Positions 1 to 8,370 of a stretch of 64,000 bases of DNA are shown one piece after another. Position 1 is the stretch's first letter. Each line of letters opens with the position of its first letter. A program made the translations under genes and the position numbers. Below the pieces are notes generated by a model. The model had not been told where the DNA came from. It did no database searches and saw only the letters and a list, made by a program, of their open reading frames with translations. The DNA is from Paracoccus denitrificans (lineage in GTDB: Bacteria; Pseudomonadota; Alphaproteobacteria; Rhodobacterales; Rhodobacteraceae): the NCBI GenBank assembly GCA_005768755.1, contig VAFL01000015.1:14599-78598 (forward strand), in the 5' to 3' direction.

Positions 1-974
1 ATGAACCACGTAGCAGTCTTGTTCTTCAGGCGAATGTCCTTCCCAGCTACGCCGTGGCGTGTTTCTGGGCGGATCTCTTCGATCAACACCTCTTCATTGT
101 TGAAGATGCGCGATGTGCCTTGAGTAGCCGAACCATTGCTGGTAACACGCTGACCTACCTGCAACTCCGTCGTACCCAGCAGATGCTGGGACATGAAGTT
201 GTTGTAGCCTACGACAGCCGCGTTGTGGAATGCCAAGACCTTGGACACTCCATACGTCTTCTCGTCTTTGAAGGCTTGCAGGGCCATGTTGTTGAACGTG
301 GCTTGGTCTACGTGGTCGATGATACCTGGGGTCAGGTTCATCTTATGCCAGTTACCAGTGAGGACTGTATCCCGTAGGTCGGAAACCATCTGGGAGATAG
401 GTCCACCGTCGAAGCGGACCAGTTCGGTCAGCTCGATCTGGTTCTTGTCCAGCTTGAACGCAGGCATGTATAGACTACCTACCGGCGTCAGCTGTGCAGG
501 ATCGCCAATGAAGACGATCTTGCAGTTCTCCGTTTGTTCGAAGATCAGGCGCAGCAGTTCTTGGTCGATGTAGCTGGCTTCATCGATAAAGATCAGTGCG
601 TTACGCACCTTGTCCTTACGATGTATGACCAGTTTAGTCGCCCCTTTGCGCTTGTAGTCCTCGTTGACCACCTTCAACCCCAGCCGGGTATGGATGGTCG
701 TGGTTTCTTCGGAGCCACCGGCTGCCTGTGCAAGTGACAAAGCAGCCTGGTTGGTGGTAGCCGTGAGCATGACCTCATACCCCTTCCAACTGGGGTCCAC
801 CAGTCGCCGCATCTCATCAAGCTTGGGAAGCTTTTCGATCAGCATGCGAACCAGAGTGGACTTACCAGTACCGGAGTAACCCTTGAGCAGCATGACTGTC
901 TCATGGGGGGCCATGTAGAACTGGGCGAACAGCTTCCAACCATCAAGCTGTCCTTGGGTATACGTGAAACTCAT
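1..974 (-). CDS. Dda-like SF1 DNA helicase, 5' part of gene
   Basis: The first 324 residues are present; the gene continues past the left edge. Reading starts at an ATG that overlaps the stop of the preceding gene as ATGA. A Walker A motif (GYSGTGKST) lies near residue 34 and a motif II FIDEAS further on, followed by a GDPAQL motif. This order is typical of superfamily 1 helicases of the T4 Dda/RecD type, which unwind DNA 5'-3' at replication forks. N4-like phages carry such a helicase among their replication genes. The C-terminal motifs V and VI cannot be checked because they are outside the window. Confidence 0.85.
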   Translation of the reverse strand, partial: MSFTYTQGQLDGWKLFAQFYMAPHETVMLLKGYSGTGKSTLVRMLIEKLPKLDEMRRLVDPSWKGYEVMLTATTNQAALSLAQAAGGSEETTTIHTRLGLKVVNEDYKRKGATKLVIHRKDKVRNALIFIDEASYIDQELLRLIFEQTENCKIVFIGDPAQLTPVGSLYMPAFKLDKNQIELTELVRFDGGPISQMVSDLRDTVLTGNWHKMNLTPGIIDHVDQATFNNMALQAFKDEKTYGVSKVLAFHNAAVVGYNNFMSQHLLGTTELQVGQRVTSNGSATQGTSRIFNNEEVLIEEIRPETRHGVAGKDIRLKNKTATWF

Positions 975-1141
975 GCACGGTTTTCCCATTTCACACAACC
1001 AGCTTTACCACGCTTGGCTTTGATGAAATGGAACAGTGCAGCGAACCAGCTACGACCGCTGTAGACCTCGCGGTAGTAGTAATCGCCATCTTCTGGGTGT
1101 TTTACCCACTCCAGAATGTAATGGGGGGTAGCCCATATTAT
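971..1141 (-). CDS. Small hypothetical protein between VWA gene and helicase
   Basis: A short frame rich in aromatic and basic residues (…YYYREVYSGRSWFAALFHF…) bridges the VWA gene and the helicase, and its stop overlaps the helicase start as ATGA. No ATG, GTG or TTG lies in this frame downstream of the VWA stop. The true start is either an ATA codon just after a GAGG box (position used here) or lies inside the VWA gene at about 1276. The ATGA coupling and protein-like composition argue that it is real. Function unknown. Confidence 0.45.
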   Translation of the reverse strand: MIWATPHYILEWVKHPEDGDYYYREVYSGRSWFAALFHFIKAKRGKAGCVKWENRA

Positions 1142-1145
1142 TACC

Positions 1146-2339
1146 TCACACGTCAAAGAGAATGGTCCGTCCGAAGTCACAGTGGAACTGTTCCTTACGG
1201 TGACCGTGGATAAGCCAAACAATCGGGCAACCCGGATTGAAGGTCGGATGAGCGTACTCACCGTCGCTAAACACAATCAAGGCTGCTGGCTTGTTCTTCT
1301 TGGCCCACTCCATGACGCACTCGATATGAGTGCCGCCGCGCCCACGCAGCTCGATGTTGGCCATATCACGCACGGACTTGATACGGTCCTCACACTTGAT
1401 CTGGGTATCGAACTGAATGAGGGTGAGCTTGTCTGGCTTGATGTTACGCATCACGCCGTACAGCTCAGACATGTAGCGGGTGTAGTCAGCTTTACTGACC
1501 GAACCAGACATGTCGAAGGCGAATGCGATGTGCATCAGCTTGTTGTCGCTACGAAGTCCTGGCAGGAGCATCGGACGGAACCGTCGGTTGGTCTTGCGCC
1601 AGCTGTAGTCGTCGTTGCTGATCTCTTTCATGAACCGGCGAAGGTGCTGGGCCATTGGTAGCTTTGGCTTCAGGAGCTTGTCCAGATAAGCCTGGATCTC
1701 AGCAGGCATCTTGCCTGGGTCCATGCCCATGGCTTGAGCCTGCTGCTGTGCCTGACGGACCATCATGTCGATCTGACCGGACAGTGCTGCCATGGCTTGC
1801 TGCTGCTCTTGTGGGGTGCCCGGCTCATTACCGTTCTCATCCTTCGGAGGCAGCAGGTCTTTGCCCATGGAACCACCAGTAGGTTGAGGCGGCGGAGGAT
1901 CGATCAAGATCTGTTTGAACACCTGCTCGGTGGTCATGCCAGCATACTTGTCGTCCTGAAGCCAGCCCTTGATGGGCTCGAAGCCATCTTCCTTCAACAT
2001 CTGGTTGATGACGTAGTCGCCAGCATCGTTCCACTTTTCTTGCAGCTCGTCGGTGATGAGTTCACCACGCAGCATGTGCTTGAGAGCAACATGCATTGCC
2101 TCGTGAGCCAGCAGGGTAGCCCGCTGAGCCTTGTTCGGCAGGGACATGAAGAACTCACGGTTGATGTACAGGCGTTTGCCGTCCACACCAGCCGTATTAA
2201 CCTCGGGGTGGTCCATCACCTCTTCCTGCAACAGCAGCAGAGATGAGAACAGTGCCCACTGAGGGTTTTGCATCAGGTAGACCCGAGCCTGCGTATACGC
2301 ATTCTCAAAGCCTGCCAGAGGGTCCGCTTGAAGCGACAT
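1146..2339 (-). CDS. VWA-domain protein with N-terminal metallopeptidase-like domain (N4 gp25 type)
   Basis: The protein has 397 aa. The N-terminal half has an HEAMH motif at residues 79-83 (HExxH type), as in the DUF2201 group of putative metallopeptidases. A Gln/Pro-rich linker covers about 145-210. The C-terminal von Willebrand A-like domain starts with a MIDAS motif, DMSGS, at 276-280. The gene sits two genes downstream of a MoxR-type AAA+ ATPase; MoxR/VWA pairs in bacteria act as chaperone-like remodelling systems, and N4-like phages conserve this pair with unknown function. The assignment to the pair is solid. Peptidase activity is an inference from one motif. Confidence 0.8.
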   Translation of the reverse strand: MSLQADPLAGFENAYTQARVYLMQNPQWALFSSLLLLQEEVMDHPEVNTAGVDGKRLYINREFFMSLPNKAQRATLLAHEAMHVALKHMLRGELITDELQEKWNDAGDYVINQMLKEDGFEPIKGWLQDDKYAGMTTEQVFKQILIDPPPPQPTGGSMGKDLLPPKDENGNEPGTPQEQQQAMAALSGQIDMMVRQAQQQAQAMGMDPGKMPAEIQAYLDKLLKPKLPMAQHLRRFMKEISNDDYSWRKTNRRFRPMLLPGLRSDNKLMHIAFAFDMSGSVSKADYTRYMSELYGVMRNIKPDKLTLIQFDTQIKCEDRIKSVRDMANIELRGRGGTHIECVMEWAKKNKPAALIVFSDGEYAHPTFNPGCPIVWLIHGHRKEQFHCDFGRTILFDV

Positions 2340-2803
2340 TAGATACCTCCTACAAGCTTACGCATAATATGTAGCTTCCCATTCTTCTCTTGGTCTTCGA
2401 AACCAACGTTGATCAGGTAAGCATGGAACATACGATCCTTTTGACGGGGATCGTTGTCCTTGAGTTGAATGAGCTGATGGAGCACTTCACGTACTCCCTC
2501 TGGCTCACTGGTTGCACTGGTTTGAGCCACTGCATTTCCTGCGAAGTCATACCGCATGGCCAACACTGATGCTGGCCAGTACGACACGTCGTCGTTGTGG
2601 TAAGTGATGTTGTAAGCCATGGCTTCTTCATCAAGCCATTGCTCAAACTCCATGACTACCCTCATGTTGCGCGCGTAAATGGCAAGCACAAGCGCCTCGC
2701 CAATGACAATACGGTCCCTAACATGAAGAGTACGATTTTCGAGCCGCTCACTAAGCAGCTCTTCCTTGCTCTTATGAGCTGCAAAGTAAACGTACACAGT
2801 CAT
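2339..2803 (-). CDS. Hypothetical protein between MoxR and VWA genes, with early-paralogue-like C-terminus
   Basis: The protein has 154 aa with no domain I recognise. It starts four bases after the MoxR stop and its stop overlaps the VWA start as TAATG, so it is translated with the pair. The N-terminus (MTVYVYF) and C-terminus (LHIMRKLVGGI) resemble the pattern shared by the small early proteins of the 17-21 kb array, which suggests a dispersed relative. Its position between the ATPase and the VWA protein makes it a candidate adaptor of that complex, which is inference only. Confidence 0.65.
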   Translation of the reverse strand: MTVYVYFAAHKSKEELLSERLENRTLHVRDRIVIGEALVLAIYARNMRVVMEFEQWLDEEAMAYNITYHNDDVSYWPASVLAMRYDFAGNAVAQTSATSEPEGVREVLHQLIQLKDNDPRQKDRMFHAYLINVGFEDQEKNGKLHIMRKLVGGI

Positions 2804-2806
2804 GGC

Positions 2807-3874
2807 TTACCCCAGGAACTTGTCTTGGTTGTCCACCATCCACTGGATTGCAGCAGGGTGCTGCTTCAGCTCGGGGTGACGGTTGTTGATGTTGCGCAGG
2901 GTGATGACCTGCATGTCAGCACGCATGCGGCTGTAGTACTCGATGAGTTTCGGCAGGTTGTCTGCGGTGGCCCATTCGCCCAGTGCCCCGGTCATGGCGT
3001 ACTGCGCACCCGGAGAATCCGGGGTACGGCAGGTCTTCGGATCGGCCATGATCTCTGCCAGAGTCGGCAGCTGGCCCCAGGTGGCAGCAAATGCAGCCAA
3101 ACCCACGGCAGCACCAGCACCGACAGTACCTGCCAGCAACGAAACACGGCTGGAGACCGACACGCCTTTCTTGGCGAAGGTGTAGATCAGCTTGGAAGCG
3201 AACTCCCAGGTACGAGCAGCCGCGAATGGCTGGTTCGGGTTTTCGGCGTCGAAGGTGTAGAAGAACTCTGCACCTTTGTAGTCGATGAACGACGTGATCA
3301 ACGAATGGATGCCATTCTTGGTGGCCCAATCCAGCCAGTCCTTTTGGGACAGGATGACCTGGATGTTGATCAGACGGCTGATCAGTGCCGTGGACATTTC
3401 ATGCGTGATCGCATTGTCGCTGTCCAGGTTACCGGCAGCCATGAGGTAGGCTTTCGGGTGCAGGTTACGCTGGCCGACCTTACGGTCGAGGAACAGCTTG
3501 TAACTTGCGGCCTGTACTGCCGGAACTGCCGAGGTCAGTTCGTCAGCCAGGACCAACCAGCCAGCATACGGCTCATTGGTTTCCGGGTTGATCGGCAGTT
3601 CCCAGTCGTCCAACGGGAAGGTTTCCAGCGGGAAGTACTTGGCGATGCCTGCGTCCTTGTCGAGATCGGGGAAGCCGTTCATGTCGGTCGGGTCGTAACC
3701 GGCGAAACGTTCATCGATCAGCAGCAGGTTGCGCTCTTTAGCAATGGAAGCGGCGAGAGCCGATTTACCCAGTGCAGGCGAGCCACGGAGGATCGGGACC
3801 AGACCAGCGTCGAGGCAATCCTCGACCAGTGGTTTGGCTTGGTTCAGTGTGACGTGATATTCAACGGGCAACAT
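2807..3874 (-). CDS. MoxR-type AAA+ ATPase (N4 gp24 type)
   Basis: The protein has 355 aa from the ATG at 3874, which is preceded by an AGGAG box; a longer frame to 4006 would cross a terminator and is not favoured. Walker A is GSPALGKS at residues 31-38 and Walker B is LVLADE at 107-112. This is the layout of MoxR/RavA-like ATPases, which use ATP to remodel partner complexes and usually work with a VWA protein, here found two genes downstream. The gene follows a rho-independent terminator and so probably starts its own transcription unit. Confidence 0.8.
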   Translation of the reverse strand: MLPVEYHVTLNQAKPLVEDCLDAGLVPILRGSPALGKSALAASIAKERNLLLIDERFAGYDPTDMNGFPDLDKDAGIAKYFPLETFPLDDWELPINPETNEPYAGWLVLADELTSAVPAVQAASYKLFLDRKVGQRNLHPKAYLMAAGNLDSDNAITHEMSTALISRLINIQVILSQKDWLDWATKNGIHSLITSFIDYKGAEFFYTFDAENPNQPFAAARTWEFASKLIYTFAKKGVSVSSRVSLLAGTVGAGAAVGLAAFAATWGQLPTLAEIMADPKTCRTPDSPGAQYAMTGALGEWATADNLPKLIEYYSRMRADMQVITLRNINNRHPELKQHPAAIQWMVDNQDKFLG

Positions 3875-3894
3875 AGTGAGACTCCTATAGACAA

Positions 3895-3920
3895 TAAAAA
3901 AACCCTCCGAGTGGAGGGTT
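3895..3920 (-). terminator. Rho-independent terminator
   Basis: An 8-bp perfect stem (AACCCTCC/GGAGGGTT) with a GAGT loop is followed on the minus strand by five or more T. It lies just after the stop of the small gene ending at 3945 and before the MoxR gene. Confidence 0.85.
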
Positions 3921-3944
3921 CTTGGTTTAGCCGGAATGGCTGGA

Positions 3945-4208
3945 TTATGTACCGAAAAGCGCTGTAGGTGCTTCCGGGGCGACGGTTGGAAGGTCAGGGA
4001 CCTCAACCTTGAGCAATTCTGTTTTGAGTGGTGGTGGTGCTAGTTGTGGGTACAGATTGATAGCCCAAGCGTTGGTAAACGCTACTGCGGCTTTCTGGTC
4101 AGCTTCCGTTTCAAGGAAGTCAGCTAACTGTCGCCAATGACCAAGTACGAACTTCTGACCATCTGCGCCCAAGGCGCGGCCAAAAGATTCGCGGGAGCGA
4201 ATAAACAA
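3945..4208 (-). CDS. Hypothetical protein, last gene before terminator
   Basis: The protein has 87 aa. The N-terminal half is helical and basic (…GHWRQLADFLETEADQK…) and the C-terminus is Pro-rich. No family is recognised. It is separated from the upstream small genes by about 20 bases and is followed directly by a terminator. Confidence 0.6.
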   Translation of the reverse strand: MFIRSRESFGRALGADGQKFVLGHWRQLADFLETEADQKAAVAFTNAWAINLYPQLAPPPLKTELLKVEVPDLPTVAPEAPTALFGT

Positions 4209-4231
4209 ATCTGTCTATACTGGCCCATAGA

Positions 4232-4429
4232 TTAATACTTTTTTTCTTCTTCCTGATGAGTCAGTTTAGCAATAAGGGTGTTGTGGTAGATCCCAAACCA
4301 AGTAGCTAACTCGTTTGGGGTCATGTAAGGCAGCTCTTTTTGGGCTGCCTCAACCACGGAGATGAGACTGTCCCATGTCTGATGAACAGGCATTGGGACG
4401 GGCTCAATGTCTTTAGGCGTAATGCTCAT
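4232..4429 (-). CDS. Small hypothetical protein
   Basis: The protein has 65 aa. The segment LPYMTPNELATWFGIYHNTL reads like a helix-turn-helix, so DNA binding is possible but unproven. The start overlaps the preceding gene by 17 bases, indicating co-translation. Confidence 0.6.
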   Translation of the reverse strand: MSITPKDIEPVPMPVHQTWDSLISVVEAAQKELPYMTPNELATWFGIYHNTLIAKLTHQEEEKKY

Positions 4430-4634
4430 TACGGTCCCAGGGCTCTTTAAAGCCCTTTTCTATCATGACGCGACTGACGTACTTGTGACGTTCAGACTCG
4501 CCAGCCGGTTCTGTGTGGATGTTGTCGCTATCGTTACCGTTCTTCCATGCTTCGTGCAGCATTGCACGTAACTTGGCCGAACTCATGGTCACCATGGCAA
4601 CGTCTTTTGGGGTGTTCTTATCGGGACGCTTCAC
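4413..4634 (-). CDS. Small hypothetical protein
   Basis: The protein has 73 aa, is charged, and has no recognised domain. It overlaps both neighbours by 17 bases, as in a tightly packed phage operon. Confidence 0.6.
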   Translation of the reverse strand: MKRPDKNTPKDVAMVTMSSAKLRAMLHEAWKNGNDSDNIHTEPAGESERHKYVSRVMIEKGFKEPWDRNEHYA

Positions 4635-5010
4635 GGCGCTTTCCTTTCTTGGCTTGGGACTTCATGCGCGCAGCACGTTTCACGTACTCGCTTGGTTTGT
4701 GTTTGAAGTACAGAGGCATGTCGTGGTTCGACTTGCTGTTCTTGTACAGGGTGATACGAGGAATCTCCCCGGACAGGAACTTCCTGGCTTCAATTGGGTT
4801 GAGATAGCCCAGCTTGCCGGTGCAGACAGTCAGGTTGGACTCATCCAAACCATCGGCAATCTTCTGCTTGGCCATCTTCAGGCTGGCGATCAGCTTAGCA
4901 GCTGCTGCTGCCATATCTTCAACCTTGGCTTTTGGGTCACCGTTGACTTCAAGGAACTCGTCCACGATGTGATGAGGAATGCTGAGGTTCCCTTTATATA
5001 CGCGACGCAT
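4618..5010 (-). CDS. Hypothetical protein, basic C-terminus
   Basis: The protein has 130 aa. Its Ala-rich helical centre (residues 34-50) is followed by a strongly basic tail (KSQAKKGKRREASR) that could bind nucleic acid. Its start follows the terminator at 5038-5065 and an AGGAGAT-like box, so it is the first gene of the 5010-3945 unit. No family recognised. Confidence 0.65.
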   Translation of the reverse strand: MRRVYKGNLSIPHHIVDEFLEVNGDPKAKVEDMAAAAAKLIASLKMAKQKIADGLDESNLTVCTGKLGYLNPIEARKFLSGEIPRITLYKNSKSNHDMPLYFKHKPSEYVKRAARMKSQAKKGKRREASR

Positions 5011-5037
5011 AGGTATCTCCTTACTGAGTGTGGGAAT

Positions 5038-5065
5038 AAAAAAGCACCCCGAAGGGTGCTTTTTC
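5038..5065 (-). terminator. Rho-independent terminator after AAA+ gene
   Basis: The hairpin AGCACC/GGTGCT has a short loop and runs of A and T on both sides, so it can work in either direction. It lies ten bases after the stop of the 499-aa AAA+ gene. Confidence 0.85.
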
Positions 5066-5074
5066 AGTAGCTGC

Positions 5075-6574
5075 TTAGCAGGCAGCTTGGTGGATCTCGC
5101 CGATTTGCTTGACCGAGGTGGCCAGCTTGTCGTTGAGGATGCGCTCGACAGTCGGTGCCAGGGCGGTGCCCAGGGTTTCCGCGAAGGTCGGTTCCGGCTT
5201 CTGCTGATTGCTCAGCTTGGCCAGGAGGTCAACCTGGGATTGCATGGACTTGGCCGAGATCACCAGGGCTTCAGCCGAGATGGCTTCGACCACGGTGCCA
5301 CGTTCTTGTAGGCGCAGCTGAGCCAGCTTGGCGCGCTTGACGACTTCCGCGATGACGGCAGGGATGGTGCCTTGCAGGATCTGACCAACCTCGGTGAGGT
5401 CGGTTTCTTCCGCAACGGAGCCTTTGCCGTACAGGCGAACCAGGCGTTCAACGGCCTCGGCGTCCGGGGCAGTCACGTCGATGACGGCGTCCAGACGGCC
5501 AGGACGCAGCATGGCCGGGTTGATGTCTTCCAGGTGGTTGGTTGTCAGGACGGTGATGATCTGAGCACCCTTGGTGTCGATGCCATCGAGGATGTTCAGG
5601 ATATCGTCCATCTTGACGGTACGCTCACCGGTGATCGCACGGTCGATATCTTCGCAGAAGATAACGCAGGCCGAACGCTCGTACTGCTTGGCGAACTCGA
5701 TGGCGTCAGCCAGCTCGTCGCAGTGCGGCACGTACAGGTAGGTCACACCGTTGTCCACGGCCAGACGGCTGGCCACGGTCGCTGCCATGGTCTTGCCGGT
5801 ACCGTAAGGGCCACCCAGGAGAACGCCACGCTTGACCGGAATGTCGTTGGCTTTGCAGTCGGCCAGACGCTCGATAGGCGTGAACAGGTTGGTCTCAATG
5901 GCGTCTTGGACGTCTTTCGAGTAGACCAGCATGTCGCGGCTGATGTGCTCGACCGGCAGGAAGGTCGGCTCGGGCATTTCCAGCATGTTGCCGTCGTCGT
6001 CACGGAAACGGATCTTGATGGCTTGGCCAGCGTAGATCGAGTTCTCGTTCAGGTAGGCACCGATGCGGTCGTACAGGGCCTGGACGGTGGCTTCCGAGTT
6101 GCGCTTGACCACGGAGTGGCAGACGAACACGATGCGACCGTGCTTGCGCTCGACGGAGGTCTGGAGGAAGCCTTCGACGCCCGGCAGACTGAAACGACCC
6201 CACGGGATCTTACGGGTCAGGCCGGGGCCGACTTCGATGGTGATCATGCGCGGCGGGGTCTTGCCGAAGAAGCCCGGAGTGCCCTCGGCAGCGGCCCAGC
6301 CGAACATGTCTTCGAGGCAGATGGCCAGGGCATTGGCGCCGTCATAGGGGAAGACCGGGAATGCTTGGGTGACGACGACTTCCTCTTCGAGGTAGTCGCG
6401 GCGGCGTTCCAGCAGCTCGATGGCGGCGTCAACGGACATGCCGTTGGGGATCAGCAGCTGGCCGTCGTGGTGCTTGATTTCGGCCACTTGGACCTGGTTG
6501 TCTTCACCGGCCAGGGTGCGCTGCACCTGCTTGACCAGTTCTTTCATTTGAGCGGATGGCATGTTACGGGACAT
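5075..6574 (-). CDS. Classical AAA+ ATPase (VCP/FtsH-like module)
   Basis: The protein has 499 aa. The N-terminal 220 residues are a substrate-binding region I cannot name. The AAA module has Walker A GGPYGTGKT (254-262), Walker B VIFCEDID (304-311), sensor-1 Asn in LTTNH near 346 and an arginine-finger segment LRPGR at 356-360. This is the signature of classical AAA ATPases, which form hexameric rings that unfold or disassemble proteins. No protease or TM domain is fused. Together with the MoxR ATPase and VWA protein it makes a third putative remodelling factor in a short stretch. The target is unknown. Confidence 0.8.
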   Translation of the reverse strand: MSRNMPSAQMKELVKQVQRTLAGEDNQVQVAEIKHHDGQLLIPNGMSVDAAIELLERRRDYLEEEVVVTQAFPVFPYDGANALAICLEDMFGWAAAEGTPGFFGKTPPRMITIEVGPGLTRKIPWGRFSLPGVEGFLQTSVERKHGRIVFVCHSVVKRNSEATVQALYDRIGAYLNENSIYAGQAIKIRFRDDDGNMLEMPEPTFLPVEHISRDMLVYSKDVQDAIETNLFTPIERLADCKANDIPVKRGVLLGGPYGTGKTMAATVASRLAVDNGVTYLYVPHCDELADAIEFAKQYERSACVIFCEDIDRAITGERTVKMDDILNILDGIDTKGAQIITVLTTNHLEDINPAMLRPGRLDAVIDVTAPDAEAVERLVRLYGKGSVAEETDLTEVGQILQGTIPAVIAEVVKRAKLAQLRLQERGTVVEAISAEALVISAKSMQSQVDLLAKLSNQQKPEPTFAETLGTALAPTVERILNDKLATSVKQIGEIHQAAC

Positions 6575-6622
6575 GAGAATTTCCTTTCTAGCGGGAATTG
6601 GCGAAATTGCCAGACGTTGCGA

Positions 6623-7198
6623 TTAAGAACAGGCTTGTTCGTGGAATTTATCCAAGAAAGCCCATTCGGAGAGTTCCAGCCAAGCAGCCGGAGGTTGCCA
6701 GAGTGGGGAAGTTGTTCGACCTTCGGAGGTCGTTTGAGCGAGACGGAATTCTTCCATCTGCGCGCCGGAATAGTGCCGGGACGGTACTTTCACAAACCAA
6801 CCACCTTGATCAACAAAGCCAACAACACAAGCGAAGTGTGGTTCGCCTTTGTTATCGACTGTAGGCGTCTTCCAATCAATGCCGTACGGAGTTAACGCAT
6901 CGTTCGGACTAACTGGTTGTGGTAGTTGCTTGGCCAGTTTGAGCACGGCCTTGCCCTTTGGCTTGGTTTTCATAGGCACATACAGCCCGCCGACACGCTT
7001 ATACGTATCTGGGCATGGCTGAGTGTCTACTGCGAAAGTGAAGCCAGCAAACGTACCGTCATGCTGCCACGTCTGTGCAGACAAGGCTCCGTGAGCACGC
7101 GCAAATGCAGCCCACTGGTCGGCAATACGGGCACGCTCTTCGATGAGAGCACACACATGAGTGTCGAAACCGGCATCAGTGACCCAGAAGTAGCGCAT
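6623..7198 (-). CDS. Hypothetical protein
   Basis: The protein has 191 aa from the ATG that overlaps the upstream stop as TAATG; an in-frame ATG six codons earlier lies inside the preceding gene. The sequence mixes beta-rich segments (MRYFWVTDAGF, WFVKVPSRHYSGAQMEEF) and is compatible with a globular enzyme or binding protein, but no motif is recognised. Confidence 0.65.
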   Translation of the reverse strand: MRYFWVTDAGFDTHVCALIEERARIADQWAAFARAHGALSAQTWQHDGTFAGFTFAVDTQPCPDTYKRVGGLYVPMKTKPKGKAVLKLAKQLPQPVSPNDALTPYGIDWKTPTVDNKGEPHFACVVGFVDQGGWFVKVPSRHYSGAQMEEFRLAQTTSEGRTTSPLWQPPAAWLELSEWAFLDKFHEQACS

Positions 7199-7434
7199 TA
7201 CCAGTTGAGGAGCCATGCCTTCACCTTCTTGGTTGCACGACGCAGCCAGCTGTTACGCTTACGCTCCAGCTGCTGCTCGGCCTTGGCTTGTGCCTGGGCG
7301 AACAAGTAACCTTGTGCGTAGTCGGTGTAGTTGGAATGGTTTGGATGCCAGCGCATGGCCAAACCCTTGTTGAAATCGGTAGTGCCCTGAATCCAGAATC
7401 GCGCACGGCGCTCTTGATGATCACGGTCAGTCAC
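7198..7434 (-). CDS. Small basic hypothetical protein, GTG start
   Basis: The protein has 78 aa from a GTG that overlaps the stop of the HNH gene (GTGACTGA). A longer frame to 7542 would lie inside the HNH gene and is unlikely. It is rich in Arg/Lys/Gln with a basic amphipathic C-terminus (RRATKKVKAWLLNW). Function unknown. Confidence 0.6.
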   Translation of the reverse strand: MTDRDHQERRARFWIQGTTDFNKGLAMRWHPNHSNYTDYAQGYLFAQAQAKAEQQLERKRNSWLRRATKKVKAWLLNW

Positions 7435-7822
7435 TTGTTTTCTCCTTTGCCCGCTCTGCGCGGCGTCGTTGGTTGCGGAGATGACTAACCATCTCCAGAT
7501 GGGCAGGATTGCAGCACAAGCGGTTGTTGCACTTGTGGTCAATCTGTTTCTTTCCTGGGATATACCCGAATAAATGCGTATAGACCACCAGATGGGTGGC
7601 TACCGTCTGACTGTTCAAGGACATACGGCCATAGCCACCGCCTCGCCCAGTTCCTGAAGTAGGACCCTGCCACAAGTGACAGGGGGATGGGAGATCGTCG
7701 TTGCCCACGTACCCGGTGTCTTCCACCAGCACACGCTCATAAATACGTTCGATGATCTCGTTGCGACGATAAGCGTGTTCGCTGCCAGTGATGACAGACA
7801 ACGGTGCGTGAAGCTCGGACAT
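7427..7822 (-). CDS. Free-standing HNH homing endonuclease
   Basis: The protein has 131 aa. The core IDHKCNNRLCCNPAHLEMV is a typical phage HNH motif with paired cysteines, preceded by a zinc-ligand-like CHLW element. Such enzymes cut DNA at or near their insertion site and spread by repair. It sits between two small genes with TAATG and GTGACTGA overlaps, so it looks integrated into the operon without an intron. Confidence 0.85.
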   Translation of the reverse strand: MSELHAPLSVITGSEHAYRRNEIIERIYERVLVEDTGYVGNDDLPSPCHLWQGPTSGTGRGGGYGRMSLNSQTVATHLVVYTHLFGYIPGKKQIDHKCNNRLCCNPAHLEMVSHLRNQRRRAERAKEKTSD

Positions 7823-8085
7823 TAGATCTCTCCGTGGATCTTTACTTGAACGTCCAACTCAACCCAACGGGATGAGTCGGCAGGACGGAAGGATTTAAAC
7901 AACTTGCCGCCGTGAGCATTGTGAATGGGCAAAGCCATCTTAGCGTCATGGACACTGGTGGCGTGTTCTTCCCAGAAGGCGATCACAACCATCTCTGGCG
8001 TGCCTACGTTTTGATAGGTACGGCCCACAGTTACCTGGGACCAGTGCACTCCTTTCGGAGTCTTTTGCTGCAATTCAACAAGCAT
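7822..8085 (-). CDS. Small hypothetical protein
   Basis: The protein has 87 aa with a beta-rich pattern (VTVGRTYQNVG, MVVIAFWEEHATSV). No family is recognised. It lies three bases downstream of the next upstream gene and is coupled to the HNH gene. Confidence 0.6.
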   Translation of the reverse strand: MLVELQQKTPKGVHWSQVTVGRTYQNVGTPEMVVIAFWEEHATSVHDAKMALPIHNAHGGKLFKSFRPADSSRWVELDVQVKIHGEI

Positions 8086-8088
8086 GGT

Positions 8089-8370
8089 TTACTCCTGGGC
8101 GCTTGGTGCACCCATGTAAGGTTTAGGATCGGGATACTGCTCACGCAGCTCTGCGAACGAGGAGCCGAACCACCACGAGATGAAGTTAGGACTCACGTTC
8201 TGGACGACTTCGATCAAACGACCTTCATCGTCCGCTTCGAACGTGTAGTTGGATTGGCCCAGATAACTGGTCTGGACCTTTCCAATGTCACTGGCTTCAA
8301 CTACGTAGGCAGTACGCTTCACCTCGACGTCATCCGTCACAGTGCGACGGGGTTCACCGAGGCGACGCAT
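8089..8370 (-). CDS. Small hypothetical protein
   Basis: The protein has 93 aa. The start overlaps the rIIB-like stop as TAATG. It contains an aromatic patch (FISWWFGSSF). No domain recognised. Confidence 0.6.
   Translation of the reverse strand: MRRLGEPRRTVTDDVEVKRTAYVVEASDIGKVQTSYLGQSNYTFEADDEGRLIEVVQNVSPNFISWWFGSSFAELREQYPDPKPYMGAPSAQE

Noticed and set aside
971..1276. 101-residue version of the small gene before the helicase
   Set aside because: Its first 40 residues would be antisense-like sequence inside the VWA gene; only the part after the VWA stop looks protein-like.
2597..3967. 456-residue plus-strand frame opposite the MoxR gene
   Set aside because: Opposite strand carries intact Walker motifs; this frame crosses a terminator hairpin and has no motifs.
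5372..6895. 507-residue plus-strand frame opposite the AAA+ gene
   Set aside because: The minus strand encodes all AAA+ motifs; the plus frame has none and no start context.
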